Positions 18,084 to 29,377 are shown, numbered from the stretch's first letter. The stretch: DNA of 64,000 bases from Acidocella facilis ATCC 35904 (GCF_000687875.1 NZ_JHYG01000011.1:1-64000); one strand, 5' to 3'. The notes: generated by a model not told the origin, from the sequence alone. Made by a program: numbers and translations.

Positions 18084-18953
18084 TTAGTTGGTCACCATCG
18101 GCTTCTGGTTCGGCGCGGTGGGGGCCATCTGCGGGTTGGCCGTGGTCGGCGCGGTCACCGCGTTCTGCGGCGCCTGGCCGTTGATCAGCTGATGCGACGC
18201 GCCATCGGTCTGCGGCACGGAGGGCGCGTTGGCGTCGCTCGGCTGCGAGCTGGTCGGGGTCTGCACCGCATGCTGCGCGCCCTGATTATAATTGAAATTC
18301 TGGCTTTCATCGCGGTTGGGCACCAGCGTGTTGCTGGAGGCCCCGCCCGGCGCCATCCCGGCCTGCGGGCTCATCTGGCCGTGATGCTTATGGGCCGCGT
18401 GCATGGCGGCATCCGTGGCGCTCATCGCACCCTGCGTGTCATGCGCGCGCAGCGCCTTGCGGGCCTGTTCGATGGAATGGACCGCCGGGGACTGATCCGG
18501 CGACATGTCGCTTCCCTGATCGACCGAGCGGGTCAGCAGCAGCGTCTCGGCATGGGACAGATCGGTCTGCGCGCGGGCATAATCGTGATGCTCCATGGCC
18601 ATCTTGGCGGATTTCAGCGAGGCCTCGGGGCCACCATGAGGCGGCTTCATCTTGCCGTCTTCATCGTGTTTCCAGTGATGCTTCATCTTGTGCTGCGGCA
18701 TGGGCGCCGGGGCGGTCTTGCCCGGGGCGGCGCCGGGTGGGGTTTCCATCGGCGCGTTGATGGCGCCTTGCGGGGCCGGGGCGGCGTTGCCCGGCGCCAT
18801 GGTGGTGGTGCCAGAATTCGGCGCCGTCTTGCCGGCCGCGGCGCCATTCGGCACCTCGTTCGGGGCGTTGGTCGCGCCCTGCGGCGTGGTCTGGGCGCAG
18901 GCGATGCCGGCGGTCATCAACAAAGCGGCGGATGCCATCCAAAGGGAACGCAT
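18084..18953 (-). CDS. secreted low-complexity protein of unknown function
   Basis: The 289-residue product starts with a clear signal peptide (MRSLWMASAALLMTAGIACA, probable cleavage after A-C-A). The mature part is rich in Ala, Pro, Asn, Gln, Gly and Met. Two consecutive copies of a roughly 40-residue unit (PQGATNAPNEVPNGAAAGKT then PQGAINAPMETPPGAAPGKT) follow the signal. A His/Lys/Met-rich stretch (HKMKHHWKHDEDGKMK) follows, and another lies near the middle (HAAHKHHGQM). A predicted helical segment (about 110-190) contains regularly spaced Ala, His and Asp and resembles short tetratricopeptide-like hairpins only loosely. A GAGGAG ribosome-binding site precedes the ATG. No family recognised; the histidine and methionine clusters could bind metal, but that is speculation. 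Confidence 0.75.
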   Translation of the reverse strand: MRSLWMASAALLMTAGIACAQTTPQGATNAPNEVPNGAAAGKTAPNSGTTTMAPGNAAPAPQGAINAPMETPPGAAPGKTAPAPMPQHKMKHHWKHDEDGKMKPPHGGPEASLKSAKMAMEHHDYARAQTDLSHAETLLLTRSVDQGSDMSPDQSPAVHSIEQARKALRAHDTQGAMSATDAAMHAAHKHHGQMSPQAGMAPGGASSNTLVPNRDESQNFNYNQGAQHAVQTPTSSQPSDANAPSVPQTDGASHQLINGQAPQNAVTAPTTANPQMAPTAPNQKPMVTN

Positions 18954-19143
18954 ATGGCTCTCTCCTCACGTTGGGAAAATGGGTTTGACCCTTTCGGGCC
19001 GTCCTCAAACAAGCTGGGGCCAGGGCCGCGGATACCAAGCCGAAAGGGCTGGAGGTGTTATTAAAGCCTCGTCATAAGCCGTTGTTTCGGCTAGAGACGG
19101 CAAAGGGGCGATGCCACCGCGACCCGTTGGCCAAGGACGAGAT

Positions 19144-19842
19144 GTGACACGCTGGCTGCTGATATCTGCCGCCTTCCTGGCCGCTGCGCCCGCCTTCGCG
19201 GAGGTGCCGGATGGCGCTTCCTGCGCAGCCGCCGGGCGGGCGGTGGAGCTGGCGGATACGCTGCCGACCAATCTGCTGCTCTCCATCGGTCTGGTGGAAA
19301 GCGGACGGTCCGACCCGTTGAGCGGCCGTTCCGCGCCCTGGCCCTGGACGGTGAATGCCGACGGCACCGGGCGTTACTTTGCCAATAAGCAGGATGCCGA
19401 GGCCTTCGTGCGCCTGGCCCAGGCCTCGGGCGCGCGGGATATCGATGTCGGCTGCTTCCAGGTCAGCCTGACCTACCACCCCACCGCCTTCGCTTCGTTG
19501 GACGATGCCTTCGACCCCGCGAAGAACGCCGCCTATGCCGGGCTCTACCTCACCCAGCTGAAGGCGCGCACCGGCTCCTGGAACGCCGCCATCGCGGATT
19601 ATCACTCGGCCTTGCCGGATCTCGGGCTGCCTTATCAGCGCCTGGTGCTGGCGGCCTGGAAGCGTGTGGGGGATCTGCCGCCGGATCTGGGTGCGGCTAT
19701 AAATGCCGCCGCGATCGACGCGCCGGACCCTGTCGCGATCATCCAGACCGCGGCGGCCAAACGCATCCATGTCTATTCCATGAACAGCCCGGATAACGCC
19801 AGCTGGCGCCCCGGCCTGCCGCGGGTGATCGACGATCCGTAA
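19144..19842 (+). CDS. exported lytic-transglycosylase-like protein
   Basis: A GTG at 19144 with AAGGA eight bases upstream gives a signal peptide VTRWLLISAAFLAAAPAFA and a 232-residue precursor; an ATG at 19111 would add 11 residues that spoil the signal peptide. The mature protein resembles SLT-type lytic transglycosylases: LLLSIGLVESGRS with the candidate catalytic Glu, then DVGCFQVSLTYHP (equivalent of the G-x-x-Q-x box), and NAAYAGLYLTQLKARTGSWNAAIADYHS (equivalent of the N-x-x-x-G ... A-Y-N box). It would cleave peptidoglycan in the periplasm. No secretion-system genes adjoin it. Confidence 0.78.
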   Translation: MTRWLLISAAFLAAAPAFAEVPDGASCAAAGRAVELADTLPTNLLLSIGLVESGRSDPLSGRSAPWPWTVNADGTGRYFANKQDAEAFVRLAQASGARDIDVGCFQVSLTYHPTAFASLDDAFDPAKNAAYAGLYLTQLKARTGSWNAAIADYHSALPDLGLPYQRLVLAAWKRVGDLPPDLGAAINAAAIDAPDPVAIIQTAAAKRIHVYSMNSPDNASWRPGLPRVIDDP

Positions 19843-19901
19843 CGTTTGCGCGGCGCTGGTGATTGAAAATGCGCCGCTGCGGCTCTAGAGCAGGCGGTAC
19901 C

Positions 19902-21488
19902 ATGAACGATACTCCCACCTCTCCCCAGCCGAGCTGGCCCTTCCGTGAAGCCGAACGCATCGCCGAGCGGCTGAAACAGAAAGGCAAGAGCGAGGCGCTG
20001 TTCGAGACCGGCTACGGCCCGTCCGGCCTGCCGCATATCGGCACGTTCGGCGAGGTGGCGCGCACCAGCTGGGTGCGCAAGGCGTTTACCGACCTCACCG
20101 GTCTGCCCTCGCGCCTGCTCGCCTTCTCGGACGATATGGATGGCTTGCGCAAGGTGCCGGAGAATGTGCCGAACAAGGAGATGCTGCGCGCGCATCTCGG
20201 CAAGCCGCTGACCCGCATCCCCGACCCGTTCGGCAAGTTCGACAGTTTCGGCGCCCATAACAACAATATGCTGCAGGAATTCCTGCGCGCTTTCGGGTTT
20301 GAATTCGAGTTCGCCTCCGCCTCCGATTATTACGCCTCCGGCCGCTTCGACGACGCGCTGCTGCATGTGCTGCGCCATCATCAGCAGATCGTCGACATCA
20401 TCCTGCCCACTTTGGGGAAGGAGCGTCAGGCCACCTATTCGCCGATCCTGCCGATCCATCCGCGTACCGGCGTGGTGATGCAGGTGCCCATCGACCAGGT
20501 GGATGCCGCGCACGGCACCGTGTTCTGGACCGACCCGGAGAGCGGCATCAAATTCGAGACCTCCGTGCTTGGCGGCAATGCCAAGCTGCAATGGAAGGCC
20601 GACTGGGCGATGCGCTGGTACGCGCTGGACGTGGATTACGAGATGTCCGGCAAGGATCTGATCGACAGCGTCAAGCTCTCCTCCGCCATCTGCCGGGCTT
20701 TGGGCAAGGAGCCGCCGCTGAACCTGACCTATGAGCTGTTCCTGGATGAGAAGGGGCAGAAAATCTCGAAATCCAAGGGCAATGGCCTCTCCATCGAGCA
20801 ATGGCTGACCTACGCGCCGAAGGAGAGCCTGGCGCAGTTCATGTATCACGCCCCGCAGCGCGCCAAGAAGCTGTTCTTCGACGTGATCCCGCGCTCGACC
20901 GATGATTACATCGCCGCCGTGCAGGCGCTGCCGGAGTCGCAGGACAAGCACAACAACCCGGCCTGGCACATCCATGGCGGGGTGCTCCCCAACCATGCCG
21001 GGGCGCCGTTCAGCTTCACCATGCTGCTCAACCTCGCCTCGGTGAGCAATGCCGACAGTGCCGAGATGCTCTGGGGCTTCATCCGCGCCTACATGCCGGA
21101 GGTGAATGCCGAGAGCTATCCGTTCCTGGCCGAGCTGGTGCATTACGCCGTTGCCTATAACCGCGATTTCGTCGCCCCGCAGCGCCGCTACCGCGCCCCC
21201 AGCGCGGCCGAGCGCGCGGCGCTGGAGGACCTGAAGACCCGTCTGGCCGCGGGCCGGCAGGCCGAGTATCCCGGCGAGAGCGAGGCGGAGCGGCTGCAGA
21301 ATCTGGTCTATGCCGTCGGCAAGGAGCAGGAGTTCAAGCCGCTGAAGGCCTGGTTTGACTGCCTGTATCAGGTGCTGCTCGGCACCCAGGAAGGGCCGCG
21401 CTTTGGCGGGTTCATCGCGCTTTACAGCGTCGAGCGGACCATCCGGCTGATCGAAACAGCACTCGCCCGCGAGGCGGAAGCGGCCTGA
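19902..21488 (+). CDS. lysS: lysyl-tRNA synthetase, class I
   Basis: This 528-residue enzyme charges tRNA-Lys. It is the class I type (LysRS1, also called LysK), common in Alphaproteobacteria and archaea, and is unrelated to the class II enzyme of E. coli. YGPSGLPHIGTFGE carries the HIGH-like signature (H-I-G-T), and KISKSKGNG is the KMSKS loop at about residue 285. The start at 19902 is preceded by weak G-rich sequence (GCAGG), and an upstream in-frame ATG at 19863 adds unconserved residues. The next gene starts four bases after its stop, suggesting an operon. Confidence 0.97.
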   Translation: MNDTPTSPQPSWPFREAERIAERLKQKGKSEALFETGYGPSGLPHIGTFGEVARTSWVRKAFTDLTGLPSRLLAFSDDMDGLRKVPENVPNKEMLRAHLGKPLTRIPDPFGKFDSFGAHNNNMLQEFLRAFGFEFEFASASDYYASGRFDDALLHVLRHHQQIVDIILPTLGKERQATYSPILPIHPRTGVVMQVPIDQVDAAHGTVFWTDPESGIKFETSVLGGNAKLQWKADWAMRWYALDVDYEMSGKDLIDSVKLSSAICRALGKEPPLNLTYELFLDEKGQKISKSKGNGLSIEQWLTYAPKESLAQFMYHAPQRAKKLFFDVIPRSTDDYIAAVQALPESQDKHNNPAWHIHGGVLPNHAGAPFSFTMLLNLASVSNADSAEMLWGFIRAYMPEVNAESYPFLAELVHYAVAYNRDFVAPQRRYRAPSAAERAALEDLKTRLAAGRQAEYPGESEAERLQNLVYAVGKEQEFKPLKAWFDCLYQVLLGTQEGPRFGGFIALYSVERTIRLIETALAREAEAA

Positions 21489-21492
21489 GCCC

Positions 21493-22455
21493 TTGCGCCG
21501 GCTGCTGAGATTTCTGCCGCCGGTTCTAGGGCTCGTCCTGCTCGGCGCCATCGGCTTCGGGCTGCATGGCGTGCTGCGCAAGGTGGGGGTGGGGGCGGTG
21601 TTGGCCGCCTTTGCCGCCACGCCCTGGCCGGATATCACCCGGGCGCTGGGGCTGCTTGGCGTCTCGTTCTGTATCATGGCCGCCTATGACCTGCCCGGCG
21701 TGGCTTTCGCCCGCCGTGCCGGGGCGTGCGGGAGGCTGGCGCTGCGCCATGTCGGGCTGGCCTCCTTCTGCGCCTATGCGCTGAGCCATATGCTGGGCGC
21801 CACCGCGCTCACCGCCGCCGCCATCCGTCTGCGCTTTTATGCCCATTGGGAGATGCCGCCGGCGGCGCTGGCGCGCATCGTCGCGGTGTCGGCCAGCAAT
21901 TTCTCGCTGGGTGTGCTCAGCCTGCTGGGGGGGCTGCTGCTCTGGGACCCGCATGCCGTGCCGCTGCCGGGGCATCTGGCCGGGCTGCTGGCGCGCCTGC
22001 TCGGGCTGGCCTTGCTGGCGCTGCCGGTGGCTTATGTGGTTGGTTCACGCGGGCGCGAGGCGGTGACGATTTTCGGCAAGCGCATCGCGCTGCCGGGCGG
22101 GCGCATCGCGCTGGCGCAGATCATCCTCTCTTGTGTCGATATCGCCTGCGCCTGCGCCATACTGGACATGGTGCTGCCGGCCGCCCCTGGCCTATCCTAC
22201 GCGCGCGTGCTCAGCCTTTATGTCGGCGCCTTCGTGGCCGGCTCGGCCTCGGGCCTGCCGGGCGGGGTGGGGGTGTTCGATTCGGTGCTGCTGCTGGGGT
22301 TCTCGGCCTTTCTGCCGGCGGCGGATGCGCTCGGCGCCATCCTGCTGTTCCGGGTGCTGTATTTCCTGGCCCCCGCCAGCCTCGCCGGGCTGTGCTATGC
22401 CGTGCATGAGCTATGGGTTTATGTCGCGGGGCGGCGGGCGAAACATCGCTCCTAG
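21493..22455 (+). CDS. lysylphosphatidylglycerol synthase TM-region/YbhN-type membrane protein
   Basis: A 320-residue protein with about eight membrane helices that matches the UPF0104 family, which includes the flippase half of MprF and the YbhN proteins. GLPGGVGVFDSVLLLGF near residue 255 and the SHMLGATALTAAAIRLRFY segment near residue 98 are typical. No soluble aminoacyl-transferase domain follows, so it is not a full LPG synthase. It starts with TTG four bases after lysS, so the two genes are probably co-transcribed. The pairing with a lysyl-tRNA source is suggestive. The stop codon TAG is the first triplet of a TAGAGC palindromic repeat. Confidence 0.82.
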   Translation: MRRLLRFLPPVLGLVLLGAIGFGLHGVLRKVGVGAVLAAFAATPWPDITRALGLLGVSFCIMAAYDLPGVAFARRAGACGRLALRHVGLASFCAYALSHMLGATALTAAAIRLRFYAHWEMPPAALARIVAVSASNFSLGVLSLLGGLLLWDPHAVPLPGHLAGLLARLLGLALLALPVAYVVGSRGREAVTIFGKRIALPGGRIALAQIILSCVDIACACAILDMVLPAAPGLSYARVLSLYVGAFVAGSASGLPGGVGVFDSVLLLGFSAFLPAADALGAILLFRVLYFLAPASLAGLCYAVHELWVYVAGRRAKHRS

Positions 22456-22500
22456 AGCGATATGTGTTTAGCGCCTCAAGCTAGGAGCTTGAGGCGCTAA
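22453..22500 (+). repeat. TAGAGC-type palindromic repeat (family 2), short variant
   Basis: The sequence starts TAGAGCGATATGTG, as in the copies at 6.4 and 56.2 kb, and then runs into a perfect 15-base-pair hairpin: TTAGCGCCTCAAGCT, three bases, AGCTTGAGGCGCTAA. The usual GACGC/GCGTC core is missing, and the stem is built from another sequence. The TAG at 22453-22455 is the stop codon of the flippase-like gene. Confidence 0.8.
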
Positions 22501-22514
22501 GAGCCAGGTGCCGG

Positions 22515-23093
22515 TCAGCCGGTCCGCTCCGCGCGGGCCGCCGCCCAGACCTCACCGGCCGCATCCAGATTCATCGCCCCGATCGCGATCCCCGCGATCA
22601 GATCCGGCCAGAGACTATGCCAGAGATAGGCGCTGACCGCCCCGGCCAGGATGATCGCGGCATTGGCCAGCACATCATTGCGGGCGGAGAGAAAGGCGGC
22701 GCGGGCGATGCTGCCGCCGCTATGGCGGTGCCGGGCCAGAACCAGCGCCGCCGTCGCATTCACCGCCATCGCCGCCAGCCCGGTGAGGGAAAGCCAGGCC
22801 GGATTGGGGACGCTGGGATGCCAGAATTTCGCGACGGCCTGCGCCAGCGTGGCGAGGCTGGGCAGCAGGATCAGCCCCGCCATCACCATGCCTGCCCGTG
22901 CCCGCGCCGCCATCCCCCAGCGCAACGCCAGCACCAGCAGCAGATTGACCCCGCAATCCTCAAGAAAATCCACGCTGTCGGCAAACAGCGCGACCGAGCC
23001 GATCGCCCGGGCCACGCCGAATTCAACAAAGAAGAAGCCGAGATTGAGCAGCAGCGCCACCAGGGCGGCATTGCGCAGGTCGTTTTGCTTCAT
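22515..23093 (-). CDS. cation diffusion facilitator-like transporter, membrane domain only
   Basis: The protein has about 192 residues from the ATG at 23093 (GGGGGA upstream; an ATG at 23096 is almost equally good). It has five to six membrane helices. VEFGVARAIGSVALFADSVD and FLSARNDVLANAAIILAG are diverged versions of the CDF metal-site helices. The second has S-x-x-x-D where zinc exporters have H-x-x-x-D, so the transported ion cannot be inferred. The cytoplasmic C-terminal domain of classical CDF proteins is absent. The gene lies downstream of rpsO, beyond its terminator. Confidence 0.75.
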   Translation of the reverse strand: MKQNDLRNAALVALLLNLGFFFVEFGVARAIGSVALFADSVDFLEDCGVNLLLVLALRWGMAARARAGMVMAGLILLPSLATLAQAVAKFWHPSVPNPAWLSLTGLAAMAVNATAALVLARHRHSGGSIARAAFLSARNDVLANAAIILAGAVSAYLWHSLWPDLIAGIAIGAMNLDAAGEVWAAARAERTG

Positions 23094-23102
23094 CATTCCC
23101 CC

Positions 23103-23130
23103 AAACAAAAACGGCGCCCGAAGGCGCCGT
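23103..23130 (-). terminator. intrinsic terminator of rpsO
   Basis: On the minus strand ACGGCGCC, a TTCG tetraloop and GGCGCCGTTTTTGTTT form a strong hairpin about 35 bases after the rpsO stop. It lies just upstream of the transporter gene start, so its last bases are close to that gene's ribosome-binding site. Confidence 0.9.
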
Positions 23131-23164
23131 GGCTTTGTGACCAGGTGACCAGCCGGTCAGGCGA

Positions 23165-23434
23165 TCAGCGGCGCAGATTGAGGCGCGCGATCAGATCCTG
23201 GTAGCGCTTGACGTTCTTGCGCTTCAGATAATCCAGCAGCGAACGGCGCTGGCCGACCAGAACCAGCAGACCGCGGCGGGAATGGTAATCCTTCGCGTGG
23301 GTCTTCAGATGCTCGGTCAGGTTGGTGATGCGCTCGGAGAGCAGGGCCACCTGGACTTCCGGGGAGCCGGTGTCATTGGCGGCGGTGGCGTATTCGGCGA
23401 TCAGCGCGGTGCGGCGCTCAGGAGTGATCGACAT
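23165..23434 (-). CDS. rpsO: 30S ribosomal protein S15 (uS15)
   Basis: S15 binds the central domain of 16S rRNA early in small-subunit assembly. The ATG at 23434 gives [20 protein letters not shown] and a product of 89 residues, the standard length. [28 protein letters not shown] and [12 protein letters not shown] are the conserved S15 segments. It follows truB by 23 bases, the order seen in most bacteria. S15 often represses its own messenger through a leader structure; none was identified here. Confidence 0.98.
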   Translation of the reverse strand: MSITPERRTALIAEYATAANDTGSPEVQVALLSERITNLTEHLKTHAKDYHSRRGLLVLVGQRRSLLDYLKRKNVKRYQDLIARLNLRR

Positions 23435-23457
23435 CGTGATATCCTCTTGAAAAGAAG

Positions 23458-24381
23458 TTAGAACAAGCGCTCCGGCTGCAGCCACCCGTCACCGAGTCGG
23501 GCCATCGCCTTCACGCGTCCCGCCGCCGTCACCCGCACCAGCCCGTTATCGGGATTGGCGGCCTCCGGAATGCGCCCCATCAGGTCCACCAGGCTGATCG
23601 CCTGGCCCTGGGAGAGGGCGAAAAACTCTGCTTGGTTCAGGGCCAGGGCCGGGATGTCGTCCAGCGCGGTCTCGAGCGGCAGCAAAGTTTCAGCAAGAGT
23701 GGCGGGGTTCTGCGCCGGATCGAGGAAAAAGTCCAGAGGAACCGCCATGCGCTCCAGGAACGGCCCCACGCGCAGCCGGCGCAGCACCGCGATATGCCCC
23801 ACCGAGCCGCAGGCCCGCGCCAGATCCCGCGCCAGGGCGCGCATATAGACGCCCTTGCCGGACTGCACCTCGAACTGCGCATGGTCCGCATCCGGCCGGC
23901 CGATCAGCTCGAAACGATCCACCTGGGCGGGGCGGGGCGGCAGCTCCGGCGGGCGGCCATCGCGGGAGAGGTCATAAGCGCGCTCGCCCTCCACCTTGAT
24001 CGCGGAGAAGATCGGCGGCACCTGCATGATGGTGCCGATGAACGCGGGAAGGGCGGCGCGGATCTCGTCGTCGCTCGGGCGATGGGCGGAGGTCTCGATC
24101 ACCTGGCCCTCGGCATCGTCAGTATCCCGCGCCTCGCCGAATTTCAGCGTGAAATGATAGATTTTGGTACTGTCCATCACATAAGGGACAGTCTTGGTCG
24201 CCGCCCCGAAGGCCAGCGGCAGGATGCCGGTGGCCAGCGGGTCCAGCGTGCCGCCATGCCCGGCTTTCTGCGCGTCCATCGCCCGCTTCACCTTGTTCAG
24301 CGCCTGGGTGCTGGTGATGCCTTGCGGTTTGTCGAGAATGATCCAGCCGTCGAGTTTCCGGCCTTTTTTCTGGCGCGCCAT
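23458..24381 (-). CDS. truB: tRNA pseudouridine(55) synthase TruB
   Basis: TruB converts uridine 55 in the T-loop of tRNAs to pseudouridine. The 307-residue protein has [20 protein letters not shown] at its N-terminus and [19 protein letters not shown], which includes the catalytic aspartate. [19 protein letters not shown] and [14 protein letters not shown] are also TruB segments. A C-terminal PUA-like part is present ([20 protein letters not shown]). The gene is followed by rpsO with a short gap, and both are read on the minus strand. Confidence 0.97.
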   Translation of the reverse strand: MARQKKGRKLDGWIILDKPQGITSTQALNKVKRAMDAQKAGHGGTLDPLATGILPLAFGAATKTVPYVMDSTKIYHFTLKFGEARDTDDAEGQVIETSAHRPSDDEIRAALPAFIGTIMQVPPIFSAIKVEGERAYDLSRDGRPPELPPRPAQVDRFELIGRPDADHAQFEVQSGKGVYMRALARDLARACGSVGHIAVLRRLRVGPFLERMAVPLDFFLDPAQNPATLAETLLPLETALDDIPALALNQAEFFALSQGQAISLVDLMGRIPEAANPDNGLVRVTAAGRVKAMARLGDGWLQPERLF

Positions 24382-24555
24382 CGTGTCCTGTGAAAATCCA
24401 AAATGAAGCGGCGCTGATAGAGCGCCGCGCGACTCACCGCAACCGCATGGCTGGGCTGCGGGGCGGGAAAATGAATCTGCCGTAACCCATTCCCGATATT
24501 AATCTCCCGGCAACGAAGTCCTGCAAAAAACTTCTGAGTCTTGAGGAGATGTGCC

Positions 24556-25812
24556 ATGCAGGATGTTTCGCCCGCCCGTGTGAAGTTGCCGGCCTTTTTG
24601 GAAAGCCAGTCCGGGTTTTACAGCAACAGCCTGATCCCGGCGCCCCCGCGGCGGACGGTGAAGCGCGAGGCCTTCATCGGCTTTGTCCGGGACGAACCGA
24701 GTGCCGCCGTGCTGCACAGCGCCCTGGCCGGGCACATCCCCAACAGCAATCAGGTGCATCTGGCGGATTTCAACCAGGCCCTCACCATCCTCGCCGGCAT
24801 TGTCACGCCCGAGATCGTGCTGGTCGATCTCTCCGGCGAGGACCAGCCGATGAACGCCTTGATGAATCTCGCGGATGTGGTCGATCCCGGCACCATCGTG
24901 CTGGCGGTGGGCGAGGTGCAGAATGTGAATTTCTACCGCACCGTCGTGCGCACGATGGGGGTGAGCGAATATCTCGCCAAGCCGCTGAACGAGGAGGTGG
25001 TGACGCGCTATTTCCTGCCGTTGATCGATAAGCGCAACGGCGCGGTGAGCCAGCCGCGCGGCGGCGAGATGATCGCGCTGTGCGCGGCCCGCGGCGGGGT
25101 GGGGTGCAGCACGGTGGCGGCCAATCTCGGCTGGTACATGTCCGAGATCCTGCGCCGGCACACGGTGCTGATGGATGGCGATGTCAATTGCGGCACGTTG
25201 GCGTTGAATTTGGATATTCCGGCCAGTCGCGGCCTGGCGGCGGTGCTGGAATCGCCGGAACGGTTGGACCAGCTGCTGGTCGAACGCTGCGTGTTCCGCG
25301 CCGGGGACCGGCTGGACGTGATCGCCGGCCAGGAAGCCCTGGATTGGGCGGCGCCGCCCACGCCGGAGGCGGTGGCGCAGCTGCTGGAGGCGATTCGCCC
25401 GCGCTATAACTATATGGTGGCGGATATCGGTGCCCGGCTCTCGCCCTTGTCGCGGGCCTTGCTGTTCAATGCCCAGCGCCGCGTTATCGTGCTGGACCCG
25501 ACGGAGATTTCGCTGCGCCACGCCCAGGCCTGGATGAGTCTGCCCGGCGGCTCCGCGCAGGCCCCCCGCCCGCTGCTGCTGCTCAACAAGGCCGGCATGC
25601 CAGGCGGGTTGCCGGTGGCATATATCGAGGACCGGCTGAGTCAGAACCTGTCCGTGGTGATCCCGGACCTGCCGCGCGAGGTGGGGGGCAGGACCACCGC
25701 CGGCACGCTGGCGGCGCGGCCGCGCGGGCCGTATCGCGCCGGCATCGCGGCGCTGGCGAAGGCGCTGGAGATCGCTCTGCCCTCCACCCTCGCTCCGGCA
25801 CAGGCGGCCTGA
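24556..25812 (+). CDS. CpaE/TadZ-like pilus-assembly ATPase
   Basis: A 418-residue protein with an N-terminal receiver-like domain (about 40-155, no clear phospho-acceptor set) and a C-terminal MinD/ParA-type NTPase domain. The P-loop at about 178-186 reads ARGGVGCST: the lysine before T/S in classical deviant Walker A motifs is replaced by cysteine. CpaE/TadZ proteins commonly lack this lysine, so weak or no ATPase activity is possible. VLMDGDVNCGTLALNLDI and VADIGARLSPLSRALL are the switch and Walker B regions. TadZ positions the Tad pilus machine at a pole. No Tad gene adjoins it; TadE/TadG-like genes lie 12 kb away. A GAGGAG sequence precedes the ATG. Confidence 0.85.
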   Translation: MQDVSPARVKLPAFLESQSGFYSNSLIPAPPRRTVKREAFIGFVRDEPSAAVLHSALAGHIPNSNQVHLADFNQALTILAGIVTPEIVLVDLSGEDQPMNALMNLADVVDPGTIVLAVGEVQNVNFYRTVVRTMGVSEYLAKPLNEEVVTRYFLPLIDKRNGAVSQPRGGEMIALCAARGGVGCSTVAANLGWYMSEILRRHTVLMDGDVNCGTLALNLDIPASRGLAAVLESPERLDQLLVERCVFRAGDRLDVIAGQEALDWAAPPTPEAVAQLLEAIRPRYNYMVADIGARLSPLSRALLFNAQRRVIVLDPTEISLRHAQAWMSLPGGSAQAPRPLLLLNKAGMPGGLPVAYIEDRLSQNLSVVIPDLPREVGGRTTAGTLAARPRGPYRAGIAALAKALEIALPSTLAPAQAA

Positions 25813-25881
25813 GAGCGCTTGCCGCCGGGCGGGCTGAAAGGCGCCGGCGGCATTAGGCTTTCGCGGCGAAATCCTGTATAA

Positions 25882-28356
<2,475 letters not shown>

Positions 28357-28360
28357 GTTG

Positions 28361-28495
28361 TAAAAGTTTTTCGGGGTCTGGGGTGTTTTTTCAAAAACAC
28401 CCCAGAAACGTTTGGGGCGTTGGCAACGACATTGCCAACGCCCCAAACGTTTTGCAGCCCTTTTTGAAAAAAGGGCTGCACCCCAAAAACTTTTA
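28361..28495. repeat. three-hairpin structured repeat (family 1), copy B
   Basis: This is the best preserved copy. The closing stem TAAAAGTTTTTCGGGGT pairs with ACCCCAAAAACTTTTA. Hairpin 1 is GGGGTGTTTTT against AAAAACACCCC. The core is AACGTTTGGGGCGTTGGCAA with a five-base loop and its exact complement, 20 base pairs. Hairpin 3 is GCAGCCCTTTTT against AAAAAGGGCTGC. Compared with copies A, C, D and E, stem bases have changed on both sides together. It separates the convergent gyrB and phaB genes; the terminal TTA (minus-strand TAA) is the phaB stop codon. Confidence 0.93.
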
Positions 28496-29215
28496 ATACA
28501 TATGCTGCCCGCCATTGATGGAGAGTGTCGAGCCGGTGACGAAATCCGCATCGTCGGCGGTCAGGAAGCACACCCCCCGCGCGATATCATCCGCCTTGCC
28601 CAGCCGCCCGCGCGGGATCTTGGCGATGATCTTCTCCAGCACATCCGGCGGCACCGCGCGCACCATGTCCGTATCCACATAGCCCGGCGCGATCGCGTTC
28701 ACGGTCACCCCGTAGCGCGCGCCCTCCTGGGCCAGCGCCTTGGTGAAACCATGGATGCCGGATTTCGCGGCGGCATAGTTCACCTGGCCATATTGCCCGG
28801 CCTGGCCGTTGATCGAGCCGATATTGACGATCCGCCCGAACTTCGCCGCCTTCATGCCATCGAAGGTCGCCTTGCAGAGATTGAAGCAGGAGCCGAGATT
28901 GGTGTCGATCACCGCATCCCACATCTCGCGGCTCTGCTTGCTTAGCACCGCATCGCGGGTGATGCCGGCATTATTCACCAGAATTTCGATGGCGCCATGC
29001 TTGGCGGCAATCTCATTCACCGCGGCGACGCTCTGATCGTAATTCCCGGCATCGAACTTGATTACCTCGATCCCGGTTTCCTTGTGAAAGGCCTCGGCGG
29101 CTTCCGTGTTGCCGGCATAGCTCGCCACCACCAGCCGCCCCGCCTTCTGCAGCGCGATGCTGATCGCAGCACCGATGCCGCGCGTTCCACCCGTTACCAA
29201 TGCAACTCGAGCCAT
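28493..29215 (-). CDS. phaB: acetoacetyl-CoA reductase (SDR family)
   Basis: PhaB reduces acetoacetyl-CoA to (R)-3-hydroxybutyryl-CoA with NADPH, the second step of polyhydroxybutyrate synthesis. The 240-residue protein has VALVTGGTRGIGAAIS (cofactor site), LVNNAGITRDAV, NIGSINGQAGQYGQVNYAAA (Ser and Y-x-x-x-K catalytic set) and the PhaB-type ending LSINGGQHMY. FabG is a close relative, but this ending favours PhaB. phaA and phaC are not in the window. The stop codon TAA is also the end of structured repeat copy B. Confidence 0.92.
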   Translation of the reverse strand: MARVALVTGGTRGIGAAISIALQKAGRLVVASYAGNTEAAEAFHKETGIEVIKFDAGNYDQSVAAVNEIAAKHGAIEILVNNAGITRDAVLSKQSREMWDAVIDTNLGSCFNLCKATFDGMKAAKFGRIVNIGSINGQAGQYGQVNYAAAKSGIHGFTKALAQEGARYGVTVNAIAPGYVDTDMVRAVPPDVLEKIIAKIPRGRLGKADDIARGVCFLTADDADFVTGSTLSINGGQHMY

Positions 29216-29377
29216 TTGGACCTCCTCTTCTTTTTACGAATCCTAATCGATTATCGAGAAGACGCAAATGCCCGGCCTGACACCACCCTGCATTGAGCTT
29301 TGTCATGAAACGCCGCTCCAAGGCGGCGCATAATTTTTGAAATCTTTTGCTGCAATGCAGCAAAAACCGGATTCGGC

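Noticed and set aside
19773-21677. A 634-residue minus-strand frame opposite lysS
   Set aside because: lysS on the other strand has every class I LysRS motif; this frame has none of any family.
28361-28495. Family 1 copies as ordinary convergent-gene terminators only
   Set aside because: Single terminators have one hairpin. These have three hairpins inside a closing stem, conserved over about 130 bases in distant places, and two copies are not between convergent genes.
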